DNA of 64,000 nt, taken from Mycobacterium europaeum. Its GTDB lineage: Bacteria; Actinomycetota; Actinomycetes; Mycobacteriales; Mycobacteriaceae. The first letter of the stretch is position 1. Each line of letters starts with the position of its first letter. The translations under genes and the position numbers were made by a program. Shown one piece after another: positions 8,634-17,619 of the stretch. The stretch covers positions 248,001-312,000 of the forward strand of contig NZ_LQOU01000051.1 of the NCBI RefSeq assembly GCF_002102155.1, read 5' to 3'. The notes under the pieces were generated by a model that did not search any database, had not been told where the DNA came from, and saw only the letters and a program-made list of their open reading frames with translations.

Positions 8634-9338
8634 TCAGGCCGCGTCGAGAATCGCTTTGTCGCGCCGCCAGCGGTAGACCGTCGGTTCGCAGCCGTGCATC
8701 AACGACAGGTCGACCGCGTCCACCATCGCCTGCAGCGGGCCCGGTTTGCGCAGGTGACGAGCGGCGACGGCAACCCGTACCACGCCGCCGCGGCGGGCGA
8801 TCCGCTCCGCGGACAGCACCACCATCCGGCACCACCACGGTTCGGTGAGGAAGCCTTCGCCGATGCCGAGCACGCGGGAGCGCACGGTGGCGTGCCGAAC
8901 CAGGTCCGTGATGCCGTGCAGGTCCGCCAGCATCCGAAAACCGTTGTCCGGTAACGCCTTGACGACTCCCGGGGACACCACCCAGCCGGGCGCGGCGAAC
9001 AGACGGGTGCGTAAACCGAGATGCTCGAGCACCCGGTCGGCGGCCATCAGCCGCAGGTTGGCCTCGTGGGCCCGAAGAATGGCGAATTCACCGCGGCGCT
9101 TCTTGGTCGCCGCATCGTCATAGCCGTGCAGCACGATGGCGTCGCCGCCGGACCGCCGGGTATTCAGCCATTCGACGGTGTCGGGGTCGCGGTCGAGTCG
9201 ATAGTCACCACTGAGCCGGGGCGCCACCAACAGCGACACCGGCACGTTGCGGGCATCCATTTGCGCGCAGAACGCCTCGACGTCGGGCAGGGTGCGTTCC
9301 CCAATCCCCGAGACCGAGACGATCAATTTTCCAGCCAC
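8634..9338 (-). CDS. polysaccharide deacetylase-like protein (DUF2334)
   Basis: 234 residues from the ATG at 9338 (MAGKLIVSVSGIGERTLPDV). The (beta/alpha) barrel of the deacetylase superfamily is indicated by ALVAPRLSG-like strand ends, the HGYDD block (residues about 69-73) and LFAAPGWVVSPG. This is the DUF2334 arrangement rather than the classical NodB one. It may act on a carbohydrate or be a catalytically drifted relative. No signal peptide is visible. The FAD dehydrogenase follows on the same strand. Confidence 0.7.
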   Translation of the reverse strand: MAGKLIVSVSGIGERTLPDVEAFCAQMDARNVPVSLLVAPRLSGDYRLDRDPDTVEWLNTRRSGGDAIVLHGYDDAATKKRRGEFAILRAHEANLRLMAADRVLEHLGLRTRLFAAPGWVVSPGVVKALPDNGFRMLADLHGITDLVRHATVRSRVLGIGEGFLTEPWWCRMVVLSAERIARRGGVVRVAVAARHLRKPGPLQAMVDAVDLSLMHGCEPTVYRWRRDKAILDAA

Positions 9339-9484
9339 ACCCGCAGTTTGACGAGCTCAGGTGTCGGAATGGTGAAGGACACGCAGACGGCAGACGTATA
9401 TCGAGACCGCGCTTCCGCAGGTGCCGCCCCATCCGCGGCTGGTGGCCAGGGCCAGCGGGGGGCGGTGGGGTCAATCGGTTCGAT

Positions 9485-11104
9485 ATGCTAAGCAACGCCA
9501 TGGATCAGGCCCCGTACGCAGCGGCCGACACCCCGCTACCTTACGTCCCCGCCCCACAACCGGGCGCGGGCGAGCGGGACTACCCGGACAAGCTGGACGC
9601 CGGCCTGTTGCGGATTTCCGCCGTCTGCATCCTGGCCACCGTGATGGCGATCGTGGACGTCACCGTCGTCAGCGTCGCGCAGCGCACCTTCATCGACCAA
9701 TTCGCGTCCTCACAGGCCGTTGTCGCCTGGACGATGGCCGGCTACACGCTGGCGTTGGCGACCGTAATCCCGATCACCGGGTGGGCGGCCGACCGGTTCG
9801 GCACCAAGCGGCTTTTCATCGGCTCCGTGCTGGCCTTCACGCTGGGCTCGCTGCTGTGCGCGGTAGCCGCAAATATCCTGCAGCTCATCGTCTTTCGGGT
9901 GGCTCAAGGCGTCGGTGGCGGCATGCTGCTGCCCCTGAGTTTCATGATCTTGACCCGCGAAGCGGGGCCACGACGGCTCGGGCGCCTGATGTCGATCCTG
10001 AGCATCCCGATGTTGCTCGCCCCGATCGGTGGCCCGATTCTGGGCGGCTGGCTGATCGACACCTCCAGCTGGCGATGGATCTTCCTGATCAACCTGCCGA
10101 TCGGGCTCCTGACCATCGTGCTCGCGGCGATCATCTTTCCCAGGGACCACGCGGCGCGCTCGGAAACCTTCGACCTCGTCGGTGTGCTGCTGCTCTCACC
10201 CGGCCTGGCCATATTCCTGTTCGCGGTCTCATCGATCCCGCATTGCGGCACCGTAGCCGACCGCCACGTGGCGATACCGGCGGCCATCGGCCTGGCGCTG
10301 GTCGCCGCGTTCGTCGTGCATGCGTGGCGCCGCGCCGATCACCCCCTCATCGATCTGCGGTTGTTTCGCAACCCGGTGCTCACCCACGCCAACGTGACGA
10401 TGCTGGTATTCGCCACCGCGTTCTTCGGTGCCGGCCTCCTGCTGCCCAGCTACTTCCAGCAGGTGCTGCACCAAACCCCGATGCAGGCGGGTCTGCGCAT
10501 GATTCCTCAGGGACTCGGCGCCATGCTGACCATGCGGCTGACCGGGCCGTTGGTGGACCGGCAGGGGCCCGGCAAGATCGTGCTGGTCGGCATCGCGCTG
10601 ATCACGGCCGGCCTGGGCACCTTCGCCGTCGGCGTCGCCAGGCAGGCCGACTACCTGCCCACTTTGCTCATCGGCCTGGCAATCATGGGCCTCGGCATGG
10701 GGTGCACCATGATGCCGCTGTCCGTCGCGTCCGTGCAGGCGCTGGCCCCGCATCAGATCGCCCGGGGCACGACGCTGATGAGCGTCAGTCACCAGGTCGG
10801 CGGATCGATGGGCACCGCGCTGATGTCGATGATCCTGACCAATGAGTTCAACCGAAGTGAAAACATCGCCGCCTCGAACAAGCTGGCGGCGTTGCGGCAG
10901 CAGGCAGCGGTCAGCGGGGTCCCGGTTGACCAGTCGGCAATACCGCGGCAGGCGCTGAGCACCGGTTTTTGGCCCAACGTGGTGCATGACCTGTCCCATG
11001 CCTATTCGGCGGTATTTGTGATCGCGGTGGTTTTGGTGGTGTCGACGATCATTCCGGCGTCGTTTCTGCCGAAAAAGCCGGCGAGCCAAACAGTGGGTGA
11101 ATAG
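9485..11104 (+). CDS. DHA2-family MFS drug exporter, copy 1 (EmrB/QacA type)
   Basis: 539 residues with about 14 predicted membrane spans. Visible motifs are GWAADRFGTKRLFIGS (motif A between helices 2 and 3) and PIGGPILGGWLID (the drug:H+ antiporter motif C region). An alternative ATG lies at 9500. I chose 9485 because the bases around it (tcgatATGct) are shared with the start of the tandem copy. It probably pumps hydrophobic compounds out across the inner membrane using the proton gradient. It occupies the place of Rv0783c. Confidence 0.85.
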   Translation: MLSNAMDQAPYAAADTPLPYVPAPQPGAGERDYPDKLDAGLLRISAVCILATVMAIVDVTVVSVAQRTFIDQFASSQAVVAWTMAGYTLALATVIPITGWAADRFGTKRLFIGSVLAFTLGSLLCAVAANILQLIVFRVAQGVGGGMLLPLSFMILTREAGPRRLGRLMSILSIPMLLAPIGGPILGGWLIDTSSWRWIFLINLPIGLLTIVLAAIIFPRDHAARSETFDLVGVLLLSPGLAIFLFAVSSIPHCGTVADRHVAIPAAIGLALVAAFVVHAWRRADHPLIDLRLFRNPVLTHANVTMLVFATAFFGAGLLLPSYFQQVLHQTPMQAGLRMIPQGLGAMLTMRLTGPLVDRQGPGKIVLVGIALITAGLGTFAVGVARQADYLPTLLIGLAIMGLGMGCTMMPLSVASVQALAPHQIARGTTLMSVSHQVGGSMGTALMSMILTNEFNRSENIAASNKLAALRQQAAVSGVPVDQSAIPRQALSTGFWPNVVHDLSHAYSAVFVIAVVLVVSTIIPASFLPKKPASQTVGE

Positions 11105-11258
11105 CCGCATCCGCTCGAGCGGTGTCGAGGCGCGCACAGCGCTGGATCTGCAGCGACATCGTTGACGGTCCGACCACCGGTCACCCGCCTGGCCAGCAAA
11201 AAAAGCGCCGGTGGGGCCAAACGTCTGAAAGCCTCCGCGGGCGGGTATGGGAGTCGAT

Positions 11259-12878
11259 ATGCTCGGGGACACGATGCAGAAGGCCTATTCCGCCCCTTCC
11301 GACGCCGCGGGCGAGCCCGCTTCAACCGCGCGACCGGACACGGACCGACACGAGTCTCCAGACAAACTGGACGCTGCGCTGCTCCGCATCGCCGGCGTGT
11401 GCGGGCTGGCCTGCATCATGGCGATCCTGGACAACACCGTCGTACTCGTCGCACAGCCCACCTTCCTCGCGCAATTCGGCTCCACCCAGGCCATCGTCTC
11501 CTGGACGATCGCCGGCTACATGCTCGCCTTTGCGACGGTGATCCCGATAACGGGTTGGGCGGCCGACCGCTTCGGCACCAAACGGCTTTTCATGGGTTCG
11601 GTCCTGCTGTTCACGCTGGGCTCGCTGCTATGCGCGTTATCACCAAATATCTTGACGCTCATCATCTTTCGGGTGTTGCAGGGTGTCGGTGGGGGCATGC
11701 TTTTGCCGCTGAGTTTTGTGATCTTGACTCGCGAGGCCGGGCCGAAGCGCGTCGGCCGGCTCATGGCGATCGGTGGCCTCCCGATTCTGCTCGGCCCCAT
11801 CGGTGGCCCGATTCTGGGCGGCTGGCTGATCGACACTTACGGCTGGAAATGGATCTTTTTGGTCAACCTGCCGGTCGGCCTCGCGGCGTTCGCGCTCGCA
11901 GCAATCATGTTCGCCAAAGATCGCTCGGCCCCCTCGGAGGCATTCGACTTCGTCGGCGTTCTCCTGCTGTCGCCCGGCGTGGCCGCCTTCCTGATCGGCG
12001 TGTCGTCCATCCCGGGGCGGGGCACGGTGGCCGACCGCTACGTTTTGGTACCGGCGCTCCTCGGGCTCGCCTTGATCACCGCGTTCGTCTGGCATGCCTG
12101 GTACCGCGCGGATCATCCGCTGATCGACCTGAGGCTTTTCCGAAACAGCGTGGTCACCGAGGTCAACGTGACGTTGCTGGTGTTCGCCGTCGCCTTCGTC
12201 GGTGCCGGGCTATTGGTCCCCAGCTATTTCCAGGTCGTGCACCACGAAACCCCGATGCAGGCCGGCCTGCACATGGTGCCGGTAGGGGTCGGTGCCCTGG
12301 TGACGATGCCGCTCGGCGGGGCCTACGTAGACCGACGGGGGCCGGGCAAGATCGTGGTGGTCGGCTTGGCGCTGATGGCCGCGGGCCTCGGCGTATTCAC
12401 CTTCGGAGTGGCCAAGCAGACCGCATACCAACCGACCCTGCTGGCCGGGTTGACGATCATGGGCCTGGGCATAGGCTTCACCACGACGCCGCTCAACGCG
12501 GTGCTCATGCAGTCGCTGGCGCCGCATCAGATCGCCCGCGGGACGACGCTGATGAGCGTCAACCAACAGATCGGCGGCTCGGTCGGGGCGGCGCTGATGG
12601 CGGTGATCCTGACCAATCAGTTCAACCACAACGCATACATCGCCAGCGCAAACACGCTGGCGGCTCTGCAAGGCGACGCCGCCAGGCGCGGGCAGGCGGT
12701 CGACCCGTCCGCCATTCCGAGGCAAACGGCCAGCCCGGATTTCGCGAGCAACCTCATGACCAGCCTGTCGCACGCTTACACGGTGGTGTTCGTGCTGGCT
12801 GTGGTGCTGGTCGCGTTGACGATCATTCCGGCGTGGTTCTTGCCGAAGAAGGTGCCGAGCCACGTAGCCGGCGAGTGA
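11259..12878 (+). CDS. DHA2-family MFS drug exporter, copy 2 (tandem paralogue)
   Basis: 539 residues from ATG 11259; an in-frame ATG at 11247 is less likely because the shared tcgatATGct context of copy 1 sits at 11259. The two proteins align end to end with the same motifs (GWAADRFGTKRLFMGS, PIGGPILGGWLID, SLAPHQIARGTTLMSVN) and the same C-terminal FLPKK tail. They have diverged through the N-terminal cytoplasmic segment and the C-terminal loop. The duplication therefore covers the whole gene and part of its upstream region. Divergence suggests different substrates. Confidence 0.85.
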   Translation: MLGDTMQKAYSAPSDAAGEPASTARPDTDRHESPDKLDAALLRIAGVCGLACIMAILDNTVVLVAQPTFLAQFGSTQAIVSWTIAGYMLAFATVIPITGWAADRFGTKRLFMGSVLLFTLGSLLCALSPNILTLIIFRVLQGVGGGMLLPLSFVILTREAGPKRVGRLMAIGGLPILLGPIGGPILGGWLIDTYGWKWIFLVNLPVGLAAFALAAIMFAKDRSAPSEAFDFVGVLLLSPGVAAFLIGVSSIPGRGTVADRYVLVPALLGLALITAFVWHAWYRADHPLIDLRLFRNSVVTEVNVTLLVFAVAFVGAGLLVPSYFQVVHHETPMQAGLHMVPVGVGALVTMPLGGAYVDRRGPGKIVVVGLALMAAGLGVFTFGVAKQTAYQPTLLAGLTIMGLGIGFTTTPLNAVLMQSLAPHQIARGTTLMSVNQQIGGSVGAALMAVILTNQFNHNAYIASANTLAALQGDAARRGQAVDPSAIPRQTASPDFASNLMTSLSHAYTVVFVLAVVLVALTIIPAWFLPKKVPSHVAGE

Positions 12879-12912
12879 CCTTGCCGTCGCCGTCGAAGCA
12901 AGATCGTCGCTT

Positions 12913-15066
12913 TCAGCCGCCGCCGTCGCGCTGGCCGGAGGCGACAGCTAGCAGCCAGGCGTACTGGAATGCGGTTTCCTGCCACGCCTTGTAGCGACCG
13001 CTGACTCCGCCGTGCCCGGCATTCATCTGGGTCTTGAGCAGGACCGGGCTGCCGCTGCCGTTGGCGTGGCGCAACGCCGCCACCCACTTGGCGGGCTCGA
13101 CGTAGTAGACCCGGGTGTCGTTCAGCGAAGTCATCGCCAGAATGGCCGGATACCGCTTGCTCTCGACATTCTCGTAGGGCGAATAGGACTTCATGTAGAA
13201 GTAGACGTCCTTGTCCTGCAACGGGTTTCCCCATTCGTCCCACTCGGTGACCGTCAGCGGCAACGAGGGATCCAGGATGGTCGTCAGTGGGTCGACGAAC
13301 GGGACTTGCGCGAGGATCCCGGCGAAGAGCTCCGGCGCCAGGTTGGCGATCGCCCCCATCAGCAGGCCGCCCGCGCTGCCGCCCAACGCCACCAGTTGCC
13401 GGGGCCGCGTGACTCCCGTGTCGACCAAGTGCCTTGCCACCGCGACGAAGTCGGTGAAGGTGTTCTTCTTCTCCAGTAGCTTGCCGTGCTCGTACCACGG
13501 CCGGCCCATCTCACCGCCGCCGCGGACATGGGCGATGGCGAACACCATGCCGCGGTCCAGCAGCGACAACCGGGCGATGGAAAAGCTGGGATCGGTGCAT
13601 ATCTCGTAGGCGCCGTATCCGTAAAGCAAGGCCGGCGCCGGGGATTCGATACCGGCGCGGTGCACGATGGACACCGGGATTCGGGTGCCGTCTTCGGCAA
13701 GTGCCCAGTCCCGCCGCTCCACGTAGTCCTCGGTGCGGTAACCACCGAGGACCGGTTGCTCGCGGAGCAACGTGCGTTCACCGGTGGCGAAGTCGATGTC
13801 GTACACCCGCGCCGGGACGACCAGCGACCCCGCCCTGATCCGCAGCTTGGGCGCATCCCAGCTCGGGTTGCCGGCGGCACCGGCGCACATCAACTCGGAG
13901 TCGAAGGCGATCTCCTCGGGCCGACCGTACTGCCCCTCGGGTTCGATGCCCCACACCTGGAGCCGGGGCAACGCCTCCCGCCGGTAGCTGACGACCAGAT
14001 GGCCGGCGAAAGCATCCACCCCGTCGAGCCGCACGTCGTCGCGGTGCGGGATCAGCGTTCGCTGCCGGGTCGGGTCACTGACCGGCGCCTCGGCCAGCGT
14101 GAAGTTCACCGCGTCGTGGTTGTGCAGGATCAGAAACGTGTCCTGCCCGCCGACCACCGCATGTTCGACTGCGTACTCGACGCCGTCGCGCCGCGGCAGC
14201 ACCACGGTGAACTGTGCATGCGGGTCGGCGGCATCGGCGTACCGGTACTCGGAGGTGATCGACGAGCCCGATGCGATGAAGATGTAGGCCTCGCTGCGGG
14301 TGAGCCCCACGCCAAGCCAGAACCGTTCGTCGGCCTCGTGGTACACCAGCTCCGACGGCTCGCCGGAGCCCACGCGGTAGCGCCAGACCTTGTCGGGGCG
14401 GTGGGCCGCATCCAGAGTCAGGTAATAAACGGTGCGGTTGTCGGCCGCCCAGGTCGCCCCCGCCCCGATGTCGGGGATCTCGTCGCGGTACAGCTCGCCG
14501 GTGCGCAGGTCCTTGAACCGCAGCGTATAGCGTTCGTCGCCGACGACGTCGACCGAATACGCCAGCAGGTTCCCGTCCAGGCTGACGGTGGCGGCGCCGA
14601 GCGCGAAGAACTCGTGGCCCTGCGCCTCGGCGTTCGAGTCGAGCAGGATCTGCTCGCCGGGAATCTCGGTGTCCTCATCGAGGATCGGCGGATCCCAGTC
14701 GTCGGGATCGCTTATCGGGCAACGACACTGGACCCGGTACTGCTTTCCTTCGAAGGTTCGGGCGTAATACCACCAGTCGCGCTGCCGCGTCGGCACCGAC
14801 AGGTCGGTCTCCTTGGTACGCGCCTTGATCTCGTCGAAGATCTTCTGCCGCAACGGTTCGAGATCGGCCGTCATCTGGTCGACGTAGTCGTTTTCCGCCT
14901 CCAGGTAGGCGATGACTTCGGGGTTGGACTTGTCCCGCAGCCATTCGTAGGGGTCGATGAAGACGTCTCCGTGATGCTCGCGTCTGGTGTCCTGCCGCTT
15001 GGCGGCCGGTGGTACGGGGGGAACGTCCCGCTCGCTGGTCGCTGCGTCGGCGCGCGTTTCCGTCAT
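12913..15066 (-). CDS. ptrB: prolyl oligopeptidase family serine peptidase (oligopeptidase B type), intact
   Basis: 717 residues, the full family length. An N-terminal beta-propeller (to about residue 430) gates a C-terminal alpha/beta-hydrolase domain. The catalytic triad is Ser564 in GGSAGGLLMG, Asp650 in LNDTRVYY and His685 in NAGHGG. It cleaves short peptides, for oligopeptidase B after basic residues, in the cytoplasm. Its ATG overlaps the stop of purC (ATGA, 15063-15066), so the two genes are coupled. In M. tuberculosis H37Rv the equivalent is annotated as two pieces (ptrBa, ptrBb); here it is continuous. Confidence 0.92.
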   Translation of the reverse strand: MTETRADAATSERDVPPVPPAAKRQDTRREHHGDVFIDPYEWLRDKSNPEVIAYLEAENDYVDQMTADLEPLRQKIFDEIKARTKETDLSVPTRQRDWWYYARTFEGKQYRVQCRCPISDPDDWDPPILDEDTEIPGEQILLDSNAEAQGHEFFALGAATVSLDGNLLAYSVDVVGDERYTLRFKDLRTGELYRDEIPDIGAGATWAADNRTVYYLTLDAAHRPDKVWRYRVGSGEPSELVYHEADERFWLGVGLTRSEAYIFIASGSSITSEYRYADAADPHAQFTVVLPRRDGVEYAVEHAVVGGQDTFLILHNHDAVNFTLAEAPVSDPTRQRTLIPHRDDVRLDGVDAFAGHLVVSYRREALPRLQVWGIEPEGQYGRPEEIAFDSELMCAGAAGNPSWDAPKLRIRAGSLVVPARVYDIDFATGERTLLREQPVLGGYRTEDYVERRDWALAEDGTRIPVSIVHRAGIESPAPALLYGYGAYEICTDPSFSIARLSLLDRGMVFAIAHVRGGGEMGRPWYEHGKLLEKKNTFTDFVAVARHLVDTGVTRPRQLVALGGSAGGLLMGAIANLAPELFAGILAQVPFVDPLTTILDPSLPLTVTEWDEWGNPLQDKDVYFYMKSYSPYENVESKRYPAILAMTSLNDTRVYYVEPAKWVAALRHANGSGSPVLLKTQMNAGHGGVSGRYKAWQETAFQYAWLLAVASGQRDGGG

Positions 15067-15950
15067 GCGCCGATCCAGTCAGCGAAACTCAGCCCGGAAA
15101 TACGTTCGTAGGCATCGATATAGCGGCCCCGGGTGGCATTGATGATGTGGTCGGGCAGCGGTGGCGGCGGCTGTGAGCCGTGGCGGTCCCAGCCGGACTC
15201 GGGACTCGTGAGCCAGTTACGGACGAACTGTTTGTCGAAACTCGTCTGCACCACCCCCACCCGGTAATCCTCGGCCGGCCAGTACCGCGAGGAGTCGGGC
15301 GTGAAGATCTCGTCGGCGAGCAGCAGGTTGCCGTCGCGATCGGTGCCGAATTCGAACTTGGTGTCTGCGATGATGATTCCCTTCGTCAGGGCGTGGTCGG
15401 CGGCCTGAACGTAGGTCTGCAGCGTGCGGTCGCGCAGTTGGTTGGCGCGCACCCCGCCCACCAACTCGATCACCCTGTCGAACGAGATGTTCTCGTCGTG
15501 GTCCCCCAGCGCGGCTTTCGTGGCCGGGGTGAACAGAGGTTCGGAGAACTTGCTGGCTTCCACCAGGCCCGGCGGCAGGTCGATGCCGCACACCTTTCCG
15601 GTCGCCTGGTAGTCGAGCAATCCCGACCCGGTGAGGTAACCCCGCGCGACACACTCCACCGGAAGCATGTCCAGCCGCCGCACCACCAGCCCACGGCCCA
15701 GCACCTCGTCAGGGATGCGTGGGTCGTCCGGCGGACCGGCCAGATGGTTGGGTGCGTCGACCAGACCGAAGAAGAAGACGCTCATCGCGGTCAGGATGCG
15801 GCCTTTGTCCGGGATGGTGCTGTCGAGAATGTAGTCGTACGCCGAGATCCGGTCGGTCGCGACCAGCAGCAGATGTTCGTCGTCGACGCGATAGATCTCG
15901 CGCACCTTGCCGCTGGCCAGGTGCTGGTAATCGGACAGTGCAGGGCGCAT
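15063..15950 (-). CDS. purC: SAICAR synthase
   Basis: 295 residues. PurC joins aspartate to CAIR in step 8 of purine synthesis using ATP. Visible signatures include LASGKVREIYRVDD at the N-terminus (nucleotide-binding strand pair), VECVARGYLTGSG and LADEIFTPDSSRYW. It is the first gene of a two-gene unit with the oligopeptidase, which it overlaps by 4 bases. A divergent membrane protein gene starts 65 bases away. Confidence 0.95.
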   Translation of the reverse strand: MRPALSDYQHLASGKVREIYRVDDEHLLLVATDRISAYDYILDSTIPDKGRILTAMSVFFFGLVDAPNHLAGPPDDPRIPDEVLGRGLVVRRLDMLPVECVARGYLTGSGLLDYQATGKVCGIDLPPGLVEASKFSEPLFTPATKAALGDHDENISFDRVIELVGGVRANQLRDRTLQTYVQAADHALTKGIIIADTKFEFGTDRDGNLLLADEIFTPDSSRYWPAEDYRVGVVQTSFDKQFVRNWLTSPESGWDRHGSQPPPPLPDHIINATRGRYIDAYERISGLSFADWIGA

Positions 15951-16014
15951 CGGGTCAGCCTATCGGGCGCCTCGGGCGGGCACATGCGTCGGGAGCTGTG
16001 CTGGGATCGGGACT

Positions 16015-16635
16015 ATGACACCGCGGTTTCTGCCCTATTCCACCCGCCCCGGTCGACTGATGGCCCAGCTGCTCAGCGACGTCGCCGTCATCATGTGGAC
16101 GGCGTTGTGGCTGCTCGTCGGGCTGGCGGTGTACGACGCCGTGTCGACGATCGCCGAGGCCGGCCGACAGGTCGAGAGTGGGGCGCACGGCATCGCCGGG
16201 AACCTGGCGTCGGCGGGCCACGGCGCCCAGCAGATCCCGGTCGTCGGGGACGCGGTCAGCAAGCCGTTGAACTCCGCGAGCCAGGCAGCGCTGGACCTCG
16301 CCGGCGCGGGCCACGACCTGGACTCCACCGCAAGCTGGCTGGCGATCCTGCTCGCGATGGCCGTCGTCGCGGTCCCGATCCTCATGGCGGATGTGCCGTG
16401 GCTCTTGCTGCGGCTGCGGTTCTTTCGACGCAAGTTGACGGTGAGCGCCCTGGCAGCGTCCCCGGCCGGGGAGCAGCTGCTGGCCCTGCGGGCGTTGACC
16501 AACCGGCCGCCGGGGCAGCTCGCCGCGGTCAGCGCGGACCCGGTCGGCGGGTGGCGCCGCGAAGACCCACTCACCATCCGCGCCCTGGCGGCGCTCGAAT
16601 TACGGGCGGCCGGCATCTCGATTCGCGGAATGTAG
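16015..16635 (+). CDS. conserved membrane protein (Rv0779c-like)
   Basis: 206 residues from the ATG at 16015. Two membrane segments are predicted: near residues 20-42 (VAVIMWTALWLLVGLAVYDA) and near 107-128 (WLAILLAMAVVAVPILMADV). The loop between them is Gly/Ala/Ser-rich. The C-terminal about 70 residues are cytoplasmic and Arg-rich. No family function is known to me. It lies where Rv0779c lies in M. tuberculosis, between purC and the cyp126 operon, and its 3' end overlaps the convergent TDT transporter by 36 bases. Confidence 0.75.
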   Translation: MTPRFLPYSTRPGRLMAQLLSDVAVIMWTALWLLVGLAVYDAVSTIAEAGRQVESGAHGIAGNLASAGHGAQQIPVVGDAVSKPLNSASQAALDLAGAGHDLDSTASWLAILLAMAVVAVPILMADVPWLLLRLRFFRRKLTVSALAASPAGEQLLALRALTNRPPGQLAAVSADPVGGWRREDPLTIRALAALELRAAGISIRGM

Positions 16636-17619
16636 CTGCGCGCGGCCGAAGACCAGCAGACCGGCCACGACGACGACCAGCCAGGCCGCCAACGCATCCC
16701 AGAAGAACACCAGCGAAACCGTCAGCAACGACCGGTGGCCGAGCTCGGCCGCCATGGCATAACTGGCCGCGGAATACATGCCGAGCGGAAAGACGAAAGC
16801 CCACCACACGCCGGCGAACCGCAGCATGTTGGGACGGCGGCTGATGCGGCGCAGGCCGAGGTAGATCAGCGGCGGTATCCACAGGGTCGCCGCCAACCAC
16901 GTCACGACGGTGCCAGTGCGCACCGGCCCGGCCAGCCACGCCGGAGCCAGCGCATGAATGCTGTCCCCGGCCAGCGTCGCAATCGCCATGCCGCCCATCA
17001 GGATCCAGCTGTCCGGCTCCAACCCCTCCCGGTACCGCCGCTCGCTGACGACCCGCCAGAGGATCAGCCAGGTCGTCAGCGCGTAGATGAGGAGGGCCGA
17101 AACCCACACCGCCACGGCCGGGGCCAGCCACCAGCGATGGCCGGTGTGATACGCCGCCCGGGCGATCACGATCGCCAGCCCGGAGGTCCCCACGCTGCCC
17201 AGTTCCCACGCCCCGTGGGCGTGAGAACGCAGCGTGGCCCACCGGCGCGACACCACGTTCCGCGAACTCAGCCCGATCAGCACCAGCCACGAGCACAGCG
17301 CAACCGCGCCGAGCGCCCGCAACGCCCACACGTTGGACTGCAGCCGGGTGTCGATCACCGCGCAGGCGGCGACGAAGGTGAACAACCGAAGGGTGACATC
17401 GGGATCCGTCAGATCCCAGCGCGACCTGCGACGGCCGCCCAGGGTCGTCGCGACCACCAGAACCACCAGGAAGACCAGGCCGGCGGTCGCGACGACGCCC
17501 AGCGTGTCACTGATGCGGCCGTAGCCGTGGTCGCGGGCGGCGATCGACAGGATCCCGGTTGCCATCACAGCGGCGAAGACGTCCGGTGCCGGCTCGACAT
17601 CGGCGCGCCCGACCCTCAC
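16600..17619 (-). CDS. TDT-family transporter (tellurite resistance/dicarboxylate, SLAC1-like)
   Basis: 339 residues with about ten hydrophobic helices starting PDVFAAVMATGILSIAARDHG; the early MATGI(L/V)S segment is typical of TehA/SLAC1 proteins. The GTG start overlaps the cyp126 stop by 4 bases (GTGA), so it is the last gene of a purB-cyp126-TDT operon. I do not recall a transporter at this place in M. tuberculosis, so it may be an insertion or a loss there. It probably moves small anions or dicarboxylates. A second TDT gene is at 51251-52399. Confidence 0.78.
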   Translation of the reverse strand: MRVGRADVEPAPDVFAAVMATGILSIAARDHGYGRISDTLGVVATAGLVFLVVLVVATTLGGRRRSRWDLTDPDVTLRLFTFVAACAVIDTRLQSNVWALRALGAVALCSWLVLIGLSSRNVVSRRWATLRSHAHGAWELGSVGTSGLAIVIARAAYHTGHRWWLAPAVAVWVSALLIYALTTWLILWRVVSERRYREGLEPDSWILMGGMAIATLAGDSIHALAPAWLAGPVRTGTVVTWLAATLWIPPLIYLGLRRISRRPNMLRFAGVWWAFVFPLGMYSAASYAMAAELGHRSLLTVSLVFFWDALAAWLVVVVAGLLVFGRAQLHSANRDAGRP

